Shown here: positions 52,600 to 60,498 of the stretch, one piece after another
How positions within the stretch are numbered: position 1 is the stretch's first letter
Layout: the number at the start of each line of letters is the position of its first letter
Assembly (NCBI GenBank): GCA_002438565.1
Contig: DJPN01000006.1
Span: forward strand, 1-64,000
Length of the DNA: 64,000 bases
Reading direction: 5' to 3'
Origin: Alphaproteobacteria bacterium UBA6411
GTDB lineage: Bacteria > Pseudomonadota > Alphaproteobacteria > CAAGCB01 > CAG-977
Translations under genes and position numbers: made by a program
The notes under the pieces: generated by a model
Told to the model about the DNA's origin: nothing
Database searches by the model: none
What the model saw: only the letters and a program-made list of their open reading frames with translations

Positions 52600-55008
52600 T
52601 CAATGACAGGAAACCGTTTCTTCCGGTTCTTTATCCTCGTCGGACAAAGCGGCATGCGGTTCCTCATCCTCGTTCCATTCAATCGGCACCAAAGGCTGAA
52701 TCAGAGCGTGCTTCAGCACCTCCTCCGCCGTTGAAACGGGAATCAGGTTCAATCCGTGTTTCACGTTGTCGGGGATTTCCTCCAAATCCTTTTGATTATC
52801 GAAAGGAATCAGAACGGTTTTAATTCCCGCCCGCAAAGCCGCCAGCAGTTTTTCTTTCAGCCCGCCGATCGGCAGAACGCGCCCCAACAAAGTGATTTCG
52901 CCCGTCATCGCGATATCTTTGGAAACGGGAATTCCCGTCAAAGCCGACACCAGCGACGTGCACATCGCAATTCCCGCCGACGGGCCGTCTTTCGGCGTTG
53001 CGCCCTCGGGAACGTGAATGTGAATATCGCGTTTGTCGAACAGGTCTGGACGGATACCGAATTGAATCGCGTGCGAACGCACATACGACCGCGCGGCGGA
53101 AATGGATTCTTTCATCACATCGCCCAGCTGTCCCGTTTGAATGACGCGCCCGTGTCCCGGCATGGTTACCGCCTCTATCGACAGAATTTCACCGCCGACT
53201 TCCGTCCACGCCAAGCCCGTTGTCACACCGACCAAGTCCTGTTTTTCCGCAACGCCGAACGTATATACGGGAACGCCCGCGTATTTTTTCAAGTTCTTTT
53301 CGGTAACAGTCACCGATTTTTTCTTGTCCGAAGTCATCAGTTCCTTGGTCGCTTTGCGCGCCAAACCGGCCAAAGCGCGGTCCAGACTGCGGACGCCCGC
53401 TTCGCGCGTATACAGCCGAATCAGCTGACGCAAAGCCCCGTCGGTAATCGACCATTCGTTTTCTTTCAATCCCGCGGCTTCACGCTGCTTTTTAATCAAG
53501 TGGCGTTTGGCGATTTCGACCTTTTCGTCCTCGGTATAACCCGCAATGCGGATGATTTCCATACGATCCAGCAAAGGACGCGGCATTTTCAGCGAGTTCG
53601 CCGTCGTGATGAACATCACGTCGGACAGGTCGTAGTCGACTTCCAAATAATGGTCGTTGAACGTGCTGTTTTGCGCGGGGTCAAGGACTTCCAGCAAAGC
53701 GGAAGACGGGTCGCCGCGCCAATCCGCGCCCAGCTTGTCGATTTCATCCAGCAAAAACAGCGGATTGCGGGTTTTGACCTTTTTCATGCTTTGAATGATT
53801 TTCCCCGGCAAAGCCCCGACGTAAGTGCGGCGGTGACCGCGAATCTCGGCCTCGTCGCGCATACCGCCCAAGCTGGCGCGCACGAACTTGCGTCCCGTCG
53901 CCCGCGCGATGGATTCGCCCAAAGACGTTTTGCCCACCCCGGGAGGGCCGACCAAGCACAAAATCGGTCCTTTGACGGATTTTGTTTTCTTTTGCACCGC
54001 CAAATATTCCAAAATGCGCTCTTTGACCTTTTCCAAACCGTAGTGGTCTTGGTCGAGGATTTTTTCGGCGGCCGCCAAATCCGTTTGGATTTTCGCCTTT
54101 TTGCCCCACGGCAAATCAATCAGCCAATCCAAGTAGTTGCGGATGACCGTCGCTTCGGACGACATGGGGCTCATGTGGCGCAGTTTTTTCAGTTCGGACA
54201 AAGCCTTTGCATTGGCTTCGGCGGACATTTTCGCCTTTTTAATTTTGGCTTCCAATTCGTCGTATTCGGCGGAACCGTCGTCGTCGCCCAGCTCTTTTTG
54301 AATAGCTTTCATCTGTTCGTTCAGATAATAGTCGCGCTGGGATTTTTCCATTTGCTTTTTGACGCGGCGGCGGATTTTCTTTTCAACCTGCAGAACGTCC
54401 TTTTCGGCTTCCATCAATCCGTACAGTTTCTCGACGCGCGCCAGAACGTCCGCCGTTTCCAGCAAATCCTGCCGTTCCGAGATTTTCAGCGACAAATGCG
54501 ACGCAATCACGTCCGCCAGTTTCGACGCGTCGTCAATCTGCGCAATCGACAGCATGATTTCGGGCGGAATTTTTTTGTTCAAGCGGACGTATTCTTCAAA
54601 TTGGGAAATCAACGAACGCACAAAAGCCTGCACGTCTTCTTTTTCGTTGATTTTGTCCGCAACGGCTTCGGTTTCCGCTTCGTAAAAAGCAGCGTTATCC
54701 AAAAAGCGTTTGATTTTGACGCGTTCGACGCCTTCGACCAAAGCTTTGACCGTGCCGTCAGGCAAACGTAGCAGCTGAACCACGTTGCCGATTGTCCCCG
54801 TGGTGTACAGTTCTTCGGGCAAGGGCGAATCTAGCGACGGGTCTTTCTGCGTCAGCAAAACAATTTTTTTGTCGCCGCCCATGGCTTTGTCCAACGCTTT
54901 AACGGACTTTTCGCGTCCGACAAACAAAGGTACAATCATATGCGGAAAGATAACGATGTCGCGCAACAGCAACACGGGATAGGTTTGTTCTTGAATAGGT
55001 GTATCCAT
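52600..55008 (-). CDS. lon: ATP-dependent protease Lon
   Basis: Lon degrades misfolded and regulatory proteins. The 802-residue chain has the N-terminal LON substrate domain, the AAA module with GPPGVGKTSLGES and the sensor regions. The C-terminal serine-lysine protease has the nucleophile in PKDGPSAGIAMC and the lysine in RVLPIGGLKEKLLA. A charged C-terminal tail (EDEEPHAALSDEDKEPEE) is extra. I use ATG 55008; GTG 55014 is possible. A heat-shock-type promoter lies about 45 bp upstream, and clpX, clpP and tig precede it. Confidence 0.97.
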   Translation of the reverse strand: MDTPIQEQTYPVLLLRDIVIFPHMIVPLFVGREKSVKALDKAMGGDKKIVLLTQKDPSLDSPLPEELYTTGTIGNVVQLLRLPDGTVKALVEGVERVKIKRFLDNAAFYEAETEAVADKINEKEDVQAFVRSLISQFEEYVRLNKKIPPEIMLSIAQIDDASKLADVIASHLSLKISERQDLLETADVLARVEKLYGLMEAEKDVLQVEKKIRRRVKKQMEKSQRDYYLNEQMKAIQKELGDDDGSAEYDELEAKIKKAKMSAEANAKALSELKKLRHMSPMSSEATVIRNYLDWLIDLPWGKKAKIQTDLAAAEKILDQDHYGLEKVKERILEYLAVQKKTKSVKGPILCLVGPPGVGKTSLGESIARATGRKFVRASLGGMRDEAEIRGHRRTYVGALPGKIIQSMKKVKTRNPLFLLDEIDKLGADWRGDPSSALLEVLDPAQNSTFNDHYLEVDYDLSDVMFITTANSLKMPRPLLDRMEIIRIAGYTEDEKVEIAKRHLIKKQREAAGLKENEWSITDGALRQLIRLYTREAGVRSLDRALAGLARKATKELMTSDKKKSVTVTEKNLKKYAGVPVYTFGVAEKQDLVGVTTGLAWTEVGGEILSIEAVTMPGHGRVIQTGQLGDVMKESISAARSYVRSHAIQFGIRPDLFDKRDIHIHVPEGATPKDGPSAGIAMCTSLVSALTGIPVSKDIAMTGEITLLGRVLPIGGLKEKLLAALRAGIKTVLIPFDNQKDLEEIPDNVKHGLNLIPVSTAEEVLKHALIQPLVPIEWNEDEEPHAALSDEDKEPEETVSCH

Positions 55009-55051
55009 AGTCACCTTTCTCCTAGCATTAAGGGTTGTTTATTTTCCTTAT

Positions 55052-55080
55052 AGATAAGGGACAAAAATCTGGAAAGCAAG
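55052..55080 (-). promoter_or_regulatory. Sigma-32 (RpoH) type promoter of lon
   Basis: CTTG (55080-55077), an 18-nt spacer and CTTATCT (55058-55052) match the alphaproteobacterial RpoH pattern CTTG-N17/18-CYTATNT. It sits in the clpX-lon gap at a suitable distance from the lon start. Confidence 0.6.
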
Positions 55081-55099
55081 AAGCCGGCGCTTAAAAAAA

Positions 55100-56374
55100 T
55101 TACGACGCGGCTTCCGTTTTTTTCTTGGATTTCTGGGCGTAGATAATCAGCGGTTTGTTTTCGCCCGCGACGGCTTTTTCGTCAACGACGACTTCCGTCA
55201 CGTTTTCCAACCCCGGCAGCTCGAACATCGTTTCTAGCAGCAACCCTTCGATAATCGCGCGCAACCCGCGGGCGCCCGTCTTGCGTTCAACGGCTTTCTT
55301 GGCGATTTCCTTCAGCGCCGCGTCCGTAAAGGTCAGTTTGACATTTTCCATCGCGAACAGCGTCTGATACTGCTTGACCAAAGCGTTTTTCGGCTGAACC
55401 AAAATTTCAACCAAAGCCGCTTCGTCCAAATCGTCCAAAGTCGTCAAAACGGGAACACGCCCGATGAATTCGGGAATCAATCCGAATTTCAGCAAATCTT
55501 CGGGTTCGATGTCGTGCAGGATTTCGCCCGTTTTGCGGTCGTCCTCGGCTGTGACTTTCGCCCCGAATCCGATGGAGGATTTGTTCGTGCGCTGCTGGAT
55601 GATTTTTTCCAATCCCGCGAACGCTCCGCCGCAAATGAACAGAATGTTCGTCGTGTCAACCTGCAAGAATTCCTGTTGCGGGTGTTTGCGTCCGCCCTGC
55701 GGCGGAACGGAAGCGACCGTGCCTTCCATAATTTTCAGCAAAGCCTGCTGAACACCCTCGCCCGACACGTCGCGGGTAATCGACGGGTTTTCGGATTTTT
55801 TGGAAATCTTGTCGATTTCATCAATGTAGATAATGCCGCGCTGCGCCTTTTCGATATTGTAATCGGCGGCCTGCAGCAGCTTCAAAATGATGTTTTCAAC
55901 ATCTTCGCCGACATAGCCCGCTTCGGTCAAAGTCGTCGCGTCAGCCATGCAGAACGGCACGTCCAAAATGCGCGCCAACGTGCTGGCAAGCAGCGTTTTG
56001 CCCGATCCCGTCGGCCCGACCAGCAAAATGTTGGATTTCGAGATTTCCACGTCGGACGTCTTGGCTTCCTGCGTCTGCAGGCGTTTGTAGTGGTTGTAAA
56101 CACTGACCGCCAAAACTTTTTTGGCGTATTCCTGCCCGATGACGTAATCGTCCAGCACTTCTTTGATTTTCTGCGGCGTCGGGATTTTATCGGATACCGC
56201 CGCGCCTTTTTCCTTGGCTTCATCCGCGATAATGTCGGTGCAAAGCCCGACACATTCGTCGCAGATATAGACATTCGGTCCCGCAATCAGTTTTTTGACT
56301 TCATGCTGGCTTTTGCCGCAAAAAGAACAGTACAGAGTTCCTTTTTTTTCTTCTTTGGACGGTGTTTTCGTCAT
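55100..56374 (-). CDS. clpX: ClpX ATPase subunit of the ClpXP protease
   Basis: ClpX unfolds substrates and feeds them to ClpP. The zinc-binding domain (CSFCGKSQHEV...CDECVGLC) is at the N-terminus. The AAA module has GPTGSGKTLLA, the Walker B region IIYIDEIDKI and the arginine-finger part, and the IGF-type ClpP-binding loop reads SSIGFGAKV. I start at ATG 56374 (424 aa) with AAGGAT upstream; the 20 residues before it are not conserved. It follows clpP by 72 bp. Confidence 0.97.
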   Translation of the reverse strand: MTKTPSKEEKKGTLYCSFCGKSQHEVKKLIAGPNVYICDECVGLCTDIIADEAKEKGAAVSDKIPTPQKIKEVLDDYVIGQEYAKKVLAVSVYNHYKRLQTQEAKTSDVEISKSNILLVGPTGSGKTLLASTLARILDVPFCMADATTLTEAGYVGEDVENIILKLLQAADYNIEKAQRGIIYIDEIDKISKKSENPSITRDVSGEGVQQALLKIMEGTVASVPPQGGRKHPQQEFLQVDTTNILFICGGAFAGLEKIIQQRTNKSSIGFGAKVTAEDDRKTGEILHDIEPEDLLKFGLIPEFIGRVPVLTTLDDLDEAALVEILVQPKNALVKQYQTLFAMENVKLTFTDAALKEIAKKAVERKTGARGLRAIIEGLLLETMFELPGLENVTEVVVDEKAVAGENKPLIIYAQKSKKKTEAAS

Positions 56375-56446
56375 CGCAGTTATCCTTGGTTTTTGTCTTG
56401 GTTTGATGTTACACGCTGCGCCAAACAAAGGCAATAAGTATTATGG

Positions 56447-57076
56447 TTACGCTTCCGTTTTCGGGCGGGCTTTGACCACTTCGTCGACCAGACCGAACGC
56501 CTGCGCTTCCTCGGCGCTCATAAAGTTATCGCGCTCCATGGCTTTTTCAATCGTTTCCAAATCCTGCCCCGTGCGTTCGACATAGATGTTGTTCAGCCGC
56601 GCGCGCAAAGCCAGAATTTCACGGGCGTGAATTTCAATATCGCTCGCTTGTCCGCGGAAACCGCCCGACGGCTGATGAATCATCACGCGCGCGTTGGGCA
56701 GACAGAAACGCTTGCCTTTCTGCCCCGCCGCCAGCAGCAGCGATCCCATGGAAGCCGCCTGTCCGATGCACAGCGTCGACACGTCACAACGGATATAGTT
56801 CATCGTGTCGAAAATCGCCATACCCGACGTTACAACGCCGCCGGGGGAATTGATGTAAAAAGCGATGTCTTTGTTCGGATTTTCGGATTCCAGGAACAGC
56901 AGCTGCGCGCAAATCAAGCTCGCCACTTCGTCCTGCACTTCGCCCGTCAAAAACACAATGCGTTCTTTGAGCAAGCGGGAATAAATGTCAAAAGACCGTT
57001 CCCCCCGACTGGTCTGTTCAATGACCATCGGCACCAGAGTATTCATATAAACGTCCATCGGATCGCGTTCGTGCAT
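56447..57076 (-). CDS. clpP: ClpP protease subunit
   Basis: The 209-residue serine protease has the nucleophile in GQAASMGSLLLAAG (about Ser102), the histidine in NARVMIHQPSGG (about 127) and the conserved N-terminal VPMVIEQTSRGERSFDIYSRLL. Fourteen copies form the chamber served by ClpX. GAGGAT precedes ATG 57076. It lies downstream of tig behind a terminator-like hairpin, in the common tig-clpP-clpX-lon order. Confidence 0.98.
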   Translation of the reverse strand: MHERDPMDVYMNTLVPMVIEQTSRGERSFDIYSRLLKERIVFLTGEVQDEVASLICAQLLFLESENPNKDIAFYINSPGGVVTSGMAIFDTMNYIRCDVSTLCIGQAASMGSLLLAAGQKGKRFCLPNARVMIHQPSGGFRGQASDIEIHAREILALRARLNNIYVERTGQDLETIEKAMERDNFMSAEEAQAFGLVDEVVKARPKTEA

Positions 57077-57099
57077 TTTATCCTCGCTTTATAATTCGA

Positions 57100-57135
57100 C
57101 CAAAAGGAACCTGCGGAAAAATCCGCGGGTTCCTT
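57100..57135 (-). terminator. Hairpin between tig and clpP
   Basis: A 14-bp stem with one mismatch (57104-57117 with 57122-57135) and a four-base loop lies 25 bp after the tig stop. The T run after it is short (TTTT), so it may be a partial terminator or an RNA-stabilising element. Confidence 0.6.
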
Positions 57136-57160
57136 CGATTTTTTCAAGCCTTAAACCGGA

Positions 57161-58609
57161 TTATTCTTCGGTTTTGGCGGTTTTCTTTTTGGCGGGAGCC
57201 TTTTTGGGTTTGTCTTCCTTTTCGGCTTCCTTGTCGGCGGCTTTTTTAGCCGTCGATTTTTTGGCTTTTTTCGCCGCGGGCTTCGCGTCTTCGGCATCAG
57301 CCTTGTACAGTTCTTCCGGCGTTACTTTCTTTTCGTTCAGCTTCACGCCTTTCAGAATAAAGTCGATGACTTTTTCTTCAAACAGCGGAGCGCGCAAACG
57401 ATCCAGCATTTCGGGATGTTTCGCATAGAAATCGAAAACAGCCTTTTCCTGACCGGGGAACTGGCGGGCTTCCATCATAATGGCGCGGTTCAAATCGGCG
57501 TCGGTGACGGCGATTTTGTTCTTCATGCCGATTTCGGCAAGCAGCAGGCCCAAACGGACGCGGCGTTCCGCAATTGCGCGGTAGGCGTCTTTGAGTTCTT
57601 CTTCGGTCTTTCCGGCGTCGTCTTCGTCCAAACGGCCGGCCTTTTTCGCGGCTTCAACCTGTTTCCAAATCGCGTCGAATTCCAAATCCAGCATACCCTG
57701 CGGAACGGGGAAGTCGTGCGCGTCCGCCAAAGCGTCCAGCAACAGCTTTTTCAAGTTGTTCATGGAAACGGCTTCGTATTCGCGCGCCAATTCGCCGCGA
57801 ATCATTTCGCGCAGTTCGTCCAGCGTTTCCTTGCCGAAGAATTTTGCGAAAGCATCATCCAATTCGGCAGGCTTTTTGGTGCGCAATTCTTTGATTTTCA
57901 CGGCAAAAACAGCGTCTTTTCCGGCCAAGTCTTTGGCATGGTAATCGGCGGGGAACGGAACTTTGACGGAAACGTCTTCGCCCGCTTTATGGCCGATTAA
58001 CTGATCTTCAAATCCCGGAATAAACGAGTTGGAACCCAGTTCCAGCGAATAGTTTTCACCCTTGCCGCCGGGGAATTCGACGCCGTCGATGGAACCGACA
58101 AAGTCGATTACGGCGATGTCGCCTTTGACCGCGGCGCGGTCTTCTTTGACGGGTTCGGACGAGCTGCGGGCGGAAGCCAAGCGTTCCAAAGCTTTCTGCA
58201 CTTCGTCGTCGGGAATGTCGGCAATCAGTTTGTCCAAGGAAATGGTGGCAAAGTCGACAGGCGTGATTTCGGGAACGACTTCAACATCCATCGTGAATTC
58301 CAAATCCTTGCCGTCGTCAAAGGAAACGACTTCGATTTTGGGGCGCATGGCGGGACGCAGGGAGCGGTCGCTCAGCGTTTTGGAGGACTGTTCCTGAATC
58401 AGTTCGTCCAACACTTCGCCCAAAACGGCTTTTTCATAGCGCTGACGCAGAAAGCTTTCGGGAGCTTTGCCTTTGCGGAAACCGGGGATGGTCGCCGTTT
58501 CGCCGATAGATTTGATTTTATCCGTGACTTTGGAAGCGATAACGTCGGCGGGGACGACGACCTTAAAAGCATGCTTCAAGCCGTCAACTTTTGTTTCAGT
58601 AACCTGCAT
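57161..58609 (-). CDS. tig: Trigger factor with a long Lys/Ala-rich tail
   Basis: Trigger factor binds ribosomes at the exit tunnel and shields nascent chains. The ribosome-binding signature GFRKGKAPESFLRQRYEKAV is at about 43-62, followed by the FKBP-like peptidyl-prolyl isomerase domain (about 160-240) and the helical C-terminal domain. I start at ATG 58609 (MQVTETKVDGLKHAF, 482 aa). In-frame codons further upstream run into tRNA-Leu. The last 45 residues are a low-complexity Lys/Ala/Glu tail longer than in most homologues. Confidence 0.96.
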   Translation of the reverse strand: MQVTETKVDGLKHAFKVVVPADVIASKVTDKIKSIGETATIPGFRKGKAPESFLRQRYEKAVLGEVLDELIQEQSSKTLSDRSLRPAMRPKIEVVSFDDGKDLEFTMDVEVVPEITPVDFATISLDKLIADIPDDEVQKALERLASARSSSEPVKEDRAAVKGDIAVIDFVGSIDGVEFPGGKGENYSLELGSNSFIPGFEDQLIGHKAGEDVSVKVPFPADYHAKDLAGKDAVFAVKIKELRTKKPAELDDAFAKFFGKETLDELREMIRGELAREYEAVSMNNLKKLLLDALADAHDFPVPQGMLDLEFDAIWKQVEAAKKAGRLDEDDAGKTEEELKDAYRAIAERRVRLGLLLAEIGMKNKIAVTDADLNRAIMMEARQFPGQEKAVFDFYAKHPEMLDRLRAPLFEEKVIDFILKGVKLNEKKVTPEELYKADAEDAKPAAKKAKKSTAKKAADKEAEKEDKPKKAPAKKKTAKTEE

Positions 58610-58667
58610 GAACCTAAATCCTATAAAAATAAAACACGTTTCGTCTGCCGCAAAGGGGGAAACAAAC

Positions 58668-58752
58668 TGGTGCGGGTGAAGGGACTCGAACCCCCAAGGC
58701 GCAAGCCACCGGAACCTAAATCCGGCGTGTCTACCAATTCCACCACACCCGC
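58668..58752 (-). tRNA. tRNA-Leu (anticodon TAG)
   Basis: The minus strand gives an 85-nt class II tRNA with the acceptor GCGGGTG/CACCCGC, the anticodon loop TTTAGGT, a long variable arm and encoded CCA. It lies 58 bp upstream of tig without an obvious terminator, so tig may share its promoter. Confidence 0.95.
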
Positions 58753-58783
58753 GTTTAACTTCGCGGAAACGATTCAACAGACT

Positions 58784-58811
58784 TCTATATCATAAAAAGG
58801 GAAAACTGCAA
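58784..58811 (-). promoter_or_regulatory. Candidate promoter of tRNA-Leu(TAG) and tig
   Basis: TTGCAG (58811-58806), a 16-nt spacer and TATAGA (58789-58784) lie about 30 nt before the tRNA. Confidence 0.45.
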
Positions 58812-58871
58812 ACGGATTCTTTATTTTAGCAACCGAAAGGATGAAAAAAGAGGAAAAACAGAAAAAAGGAC

Positions 58872-58900
58872 TTGAAAAACGCCCAAAACACCTTTATACA
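58872..58900 (+). promoter_or_regulatory. Promoter of tRNA-Thr
   Basis: TTGAAA (58872-58877), an exact 17-nt spacer and TATACA (58895-58900) end 16 nt before the tRNA 5' end. Confidence 0.65.
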
Positions 58901-58916
58901 AAAGGACGGTTACAAT

Positions 58917-58992
58917 GCCGGCTTGGCACAGTTGGTAGCGCAGTTGATTTGTAATCATCAGGTCGGGGGTTCAAATCCCTCAGCCGGCACCA
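58917..58992 (+). tRNA. tRNA-Thr (anticodon TGT)
   Basis: A 76-nt tRNA with a perfect acceptor stem GCCGGCT/AGCCGGC, the anticodon loop TTTGTAA and encoded CCA. Two stem mismatches are visible: A-C in the D stem (GCAC/GCGC) and T-T in the second pair of the anticodon stem (GTTGA/TCATC). Promoter and terminator are intact, so it is probably functional. Confidence 0.93.
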
Positions 58993-58996
58993 TAAA

Positions 58997-59024
58997 AAAG
59001 CACTCCCTTGCGGAGTGTTTTTTT
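58997..59024 (+). terminator. Rho-independent terminator of tRNA-Thr
   Basis: CACTCC (59001-59006) and GGAGTG (59012-59017) pair over a five-base loop and run into a T7 tract, with flanking A residues extending the stem. Confidence 0.9.
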
Positions 59025-59208
59025 ATGGTATCAAGCCTAAAGCGGGATTTATTCGGAATCGTCGTCCTTTTTTTCATATCGGCCGTCCATCAAAAACAGT
59101 CTATTTAGTATAATTCGGACTTGAACGGAATGCAATGAGCCTTGTCGCCGAATTGCCGTCTTAACCGCCCGCCCTCCTTTCCGTACAATCAAAGAAAAAG
59201 GAGGCGGA

Positions 59209-60498
59209 ATGAAAAACGATACTTTTCTGGGACACCCCAAAGGGCTTTTTTTGCTGTTCGCCTCCGAATTGTGGGAGCGTTTTTCTTTCTATGCCCTGCG
59301 CTCTGTGCTGGTTTTATACTTGACCGCCTTGACGGTTGACGGCGGATTGGGGTGGAGCAAAACAAACGCTTTGCGGCTGTACGGCATTTATACGGGATTG
59401 ATTTATGTCACGCCTTTAATCGGCGGCTGGCTGGCTGACAATAAACTGGGGCAACGCAAAGCCGTTTTAATCGGCGCAATGCTGATGGCGGCTGGACAGT
59501 TCGTTTTATCGGCAATCAACGGCGGATTGTACGCCGGACTGTCTTTGCTGATTTGCGGAAACGGACTGTTCAAGCCCAATATTTCAACCATGGTCGGCGA
59601 TTTGTACGATCCGAACGACAACCGGCGGGACAGCGCGTTTACGATTTTTTACATGGGAATCAATATCGGGTCGTGTCTGGCCGGCATTGCCGCGGGAATT
59701 GTGTCCGCCGCTTATTCGTTCAAAGCGGCTTTTTTCGTTGCGGGATTGGGAATGTTAGCCGCTTTGGGACTGCAAGCTTTCTTTGCAAAACATTATTTGG
59801 GAAGCATCGGAACGCTTCCCGCGGCAAAAAAAGCGGTTGCGGAAAATAAAACCGCCCTTTCCGAACAGGAAACCGATCATCTGCGCGCCTTGCTGGTTTT
59901 AGGGGTGTTCTCGGTTGTTTTTTGGGCGGGTTTTGAACAAGCGGGCGGATTGTTGAATTTATTCGCTACGGAACAAATCAACCGCACGGTCGCGGGCGTG
60001 ACTGTGCCGGCCGCTTTTTTCCAGTCGCTGAATCCGTTTTTTATTATTGTTTTGGCGCCGCTGTTCGCATGGATTTGGGTAAAACTGGGGGACAAAGACC
60101 CAAGCTTTACCGCAAAATTCATTCTTGCTTTGATTTTTTCGGCAACCGGTTTTTTGTTCATGCTGTTTGCGGCTTGGCAAAGCCGCGACGGATCAAAAGC
60201 GTCAATGATATGGCTGATAGCCACTTATCTTTTTCACACAATCGGCGAGTTGTGCCTGTCACCGACAGGGCTGTCCATGGTGGCGCGGCTTGCCCCCGCG
60301 CGGTGTTTGTCGCTGATGATGGGCGTGTGGTTCTGTTTTTCAGCTTTGGCGAATTTCATAGCGGGCTTCGTCGGGTCGTTTTTGGACGATTGGGGTGTTC
60401 TGCCGATTTTTGCCGTCCTGCTTGCCGTCAATGCGATTGCGGCTTTTACGCTGTGGGCTTTGTCGGGAAAACTGACCCGCTGGATGCGTAAATGTTAA
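59209..60498 (+). CDS. POT/PTR-family proton-dependent oligopeptide transporter
   Basis: The 429-residue inner-membrane protein has about twelve hydrophobic helices. The POT signature ELWERFSFYALRSVL at 19-33 corresponds to ExxERFxYY, with the proton-coupling glutamates. Di- and tripeptide uptake is the usual role. A GGAGG site precedes ATG 59209. The stop overlaps the stop of the convergent phage toxin-like gene by 4 bp, so the chromosome-prophage border lies right at its end or further left. Confidence 0.9.
   Translation: MKNDTFLGHPKGLFLLFASELWERFSFYALRSVLVLYLTALTVDGGLGWSKTNALRLYGIYTGLIYVTPLIGGWLADNKLGQRKAVLIGAMLMAAGQFVLSAINGGLYAGLSLLICGNGLFKPNISTMVGDLYDPNDNRRDSAFTIFYMGINIGSCLAGIAAGIVSAAYSFKAAFFVAGLGMLAALGLQAFFAKHYLGSIGTLPAAKKAVAENKTALSEQETDHLRALLVLGVFSVVFWAGFEQAGGLLNLFATEQINRTVAGVTVPAAFFQSLNPFFIIVLAPLFAWIWVKLGDKDPSFTAKFILALIFSATGFLFMLFAAWQSRDGSKASMIWLIATYLFHTIGELCLSPTGLSMVARLAPARCLSLMMGVWFCFSALANFIAGFVGSFLDDWGVLPIFAVLLAVNAIAAFTLWALSGKLTRWMRKC

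Noticed and set aside
52756..54771. A 671-codon open frame on the plus strand
   Set aside because: It is antisense to lon and codes for a Phe/Gln/Arg-rich sequence without domains.
58610..58777. Upstream in-frame extension of tig
   Set aside because: It reads through the tRNA-Leu(TAG) gene.
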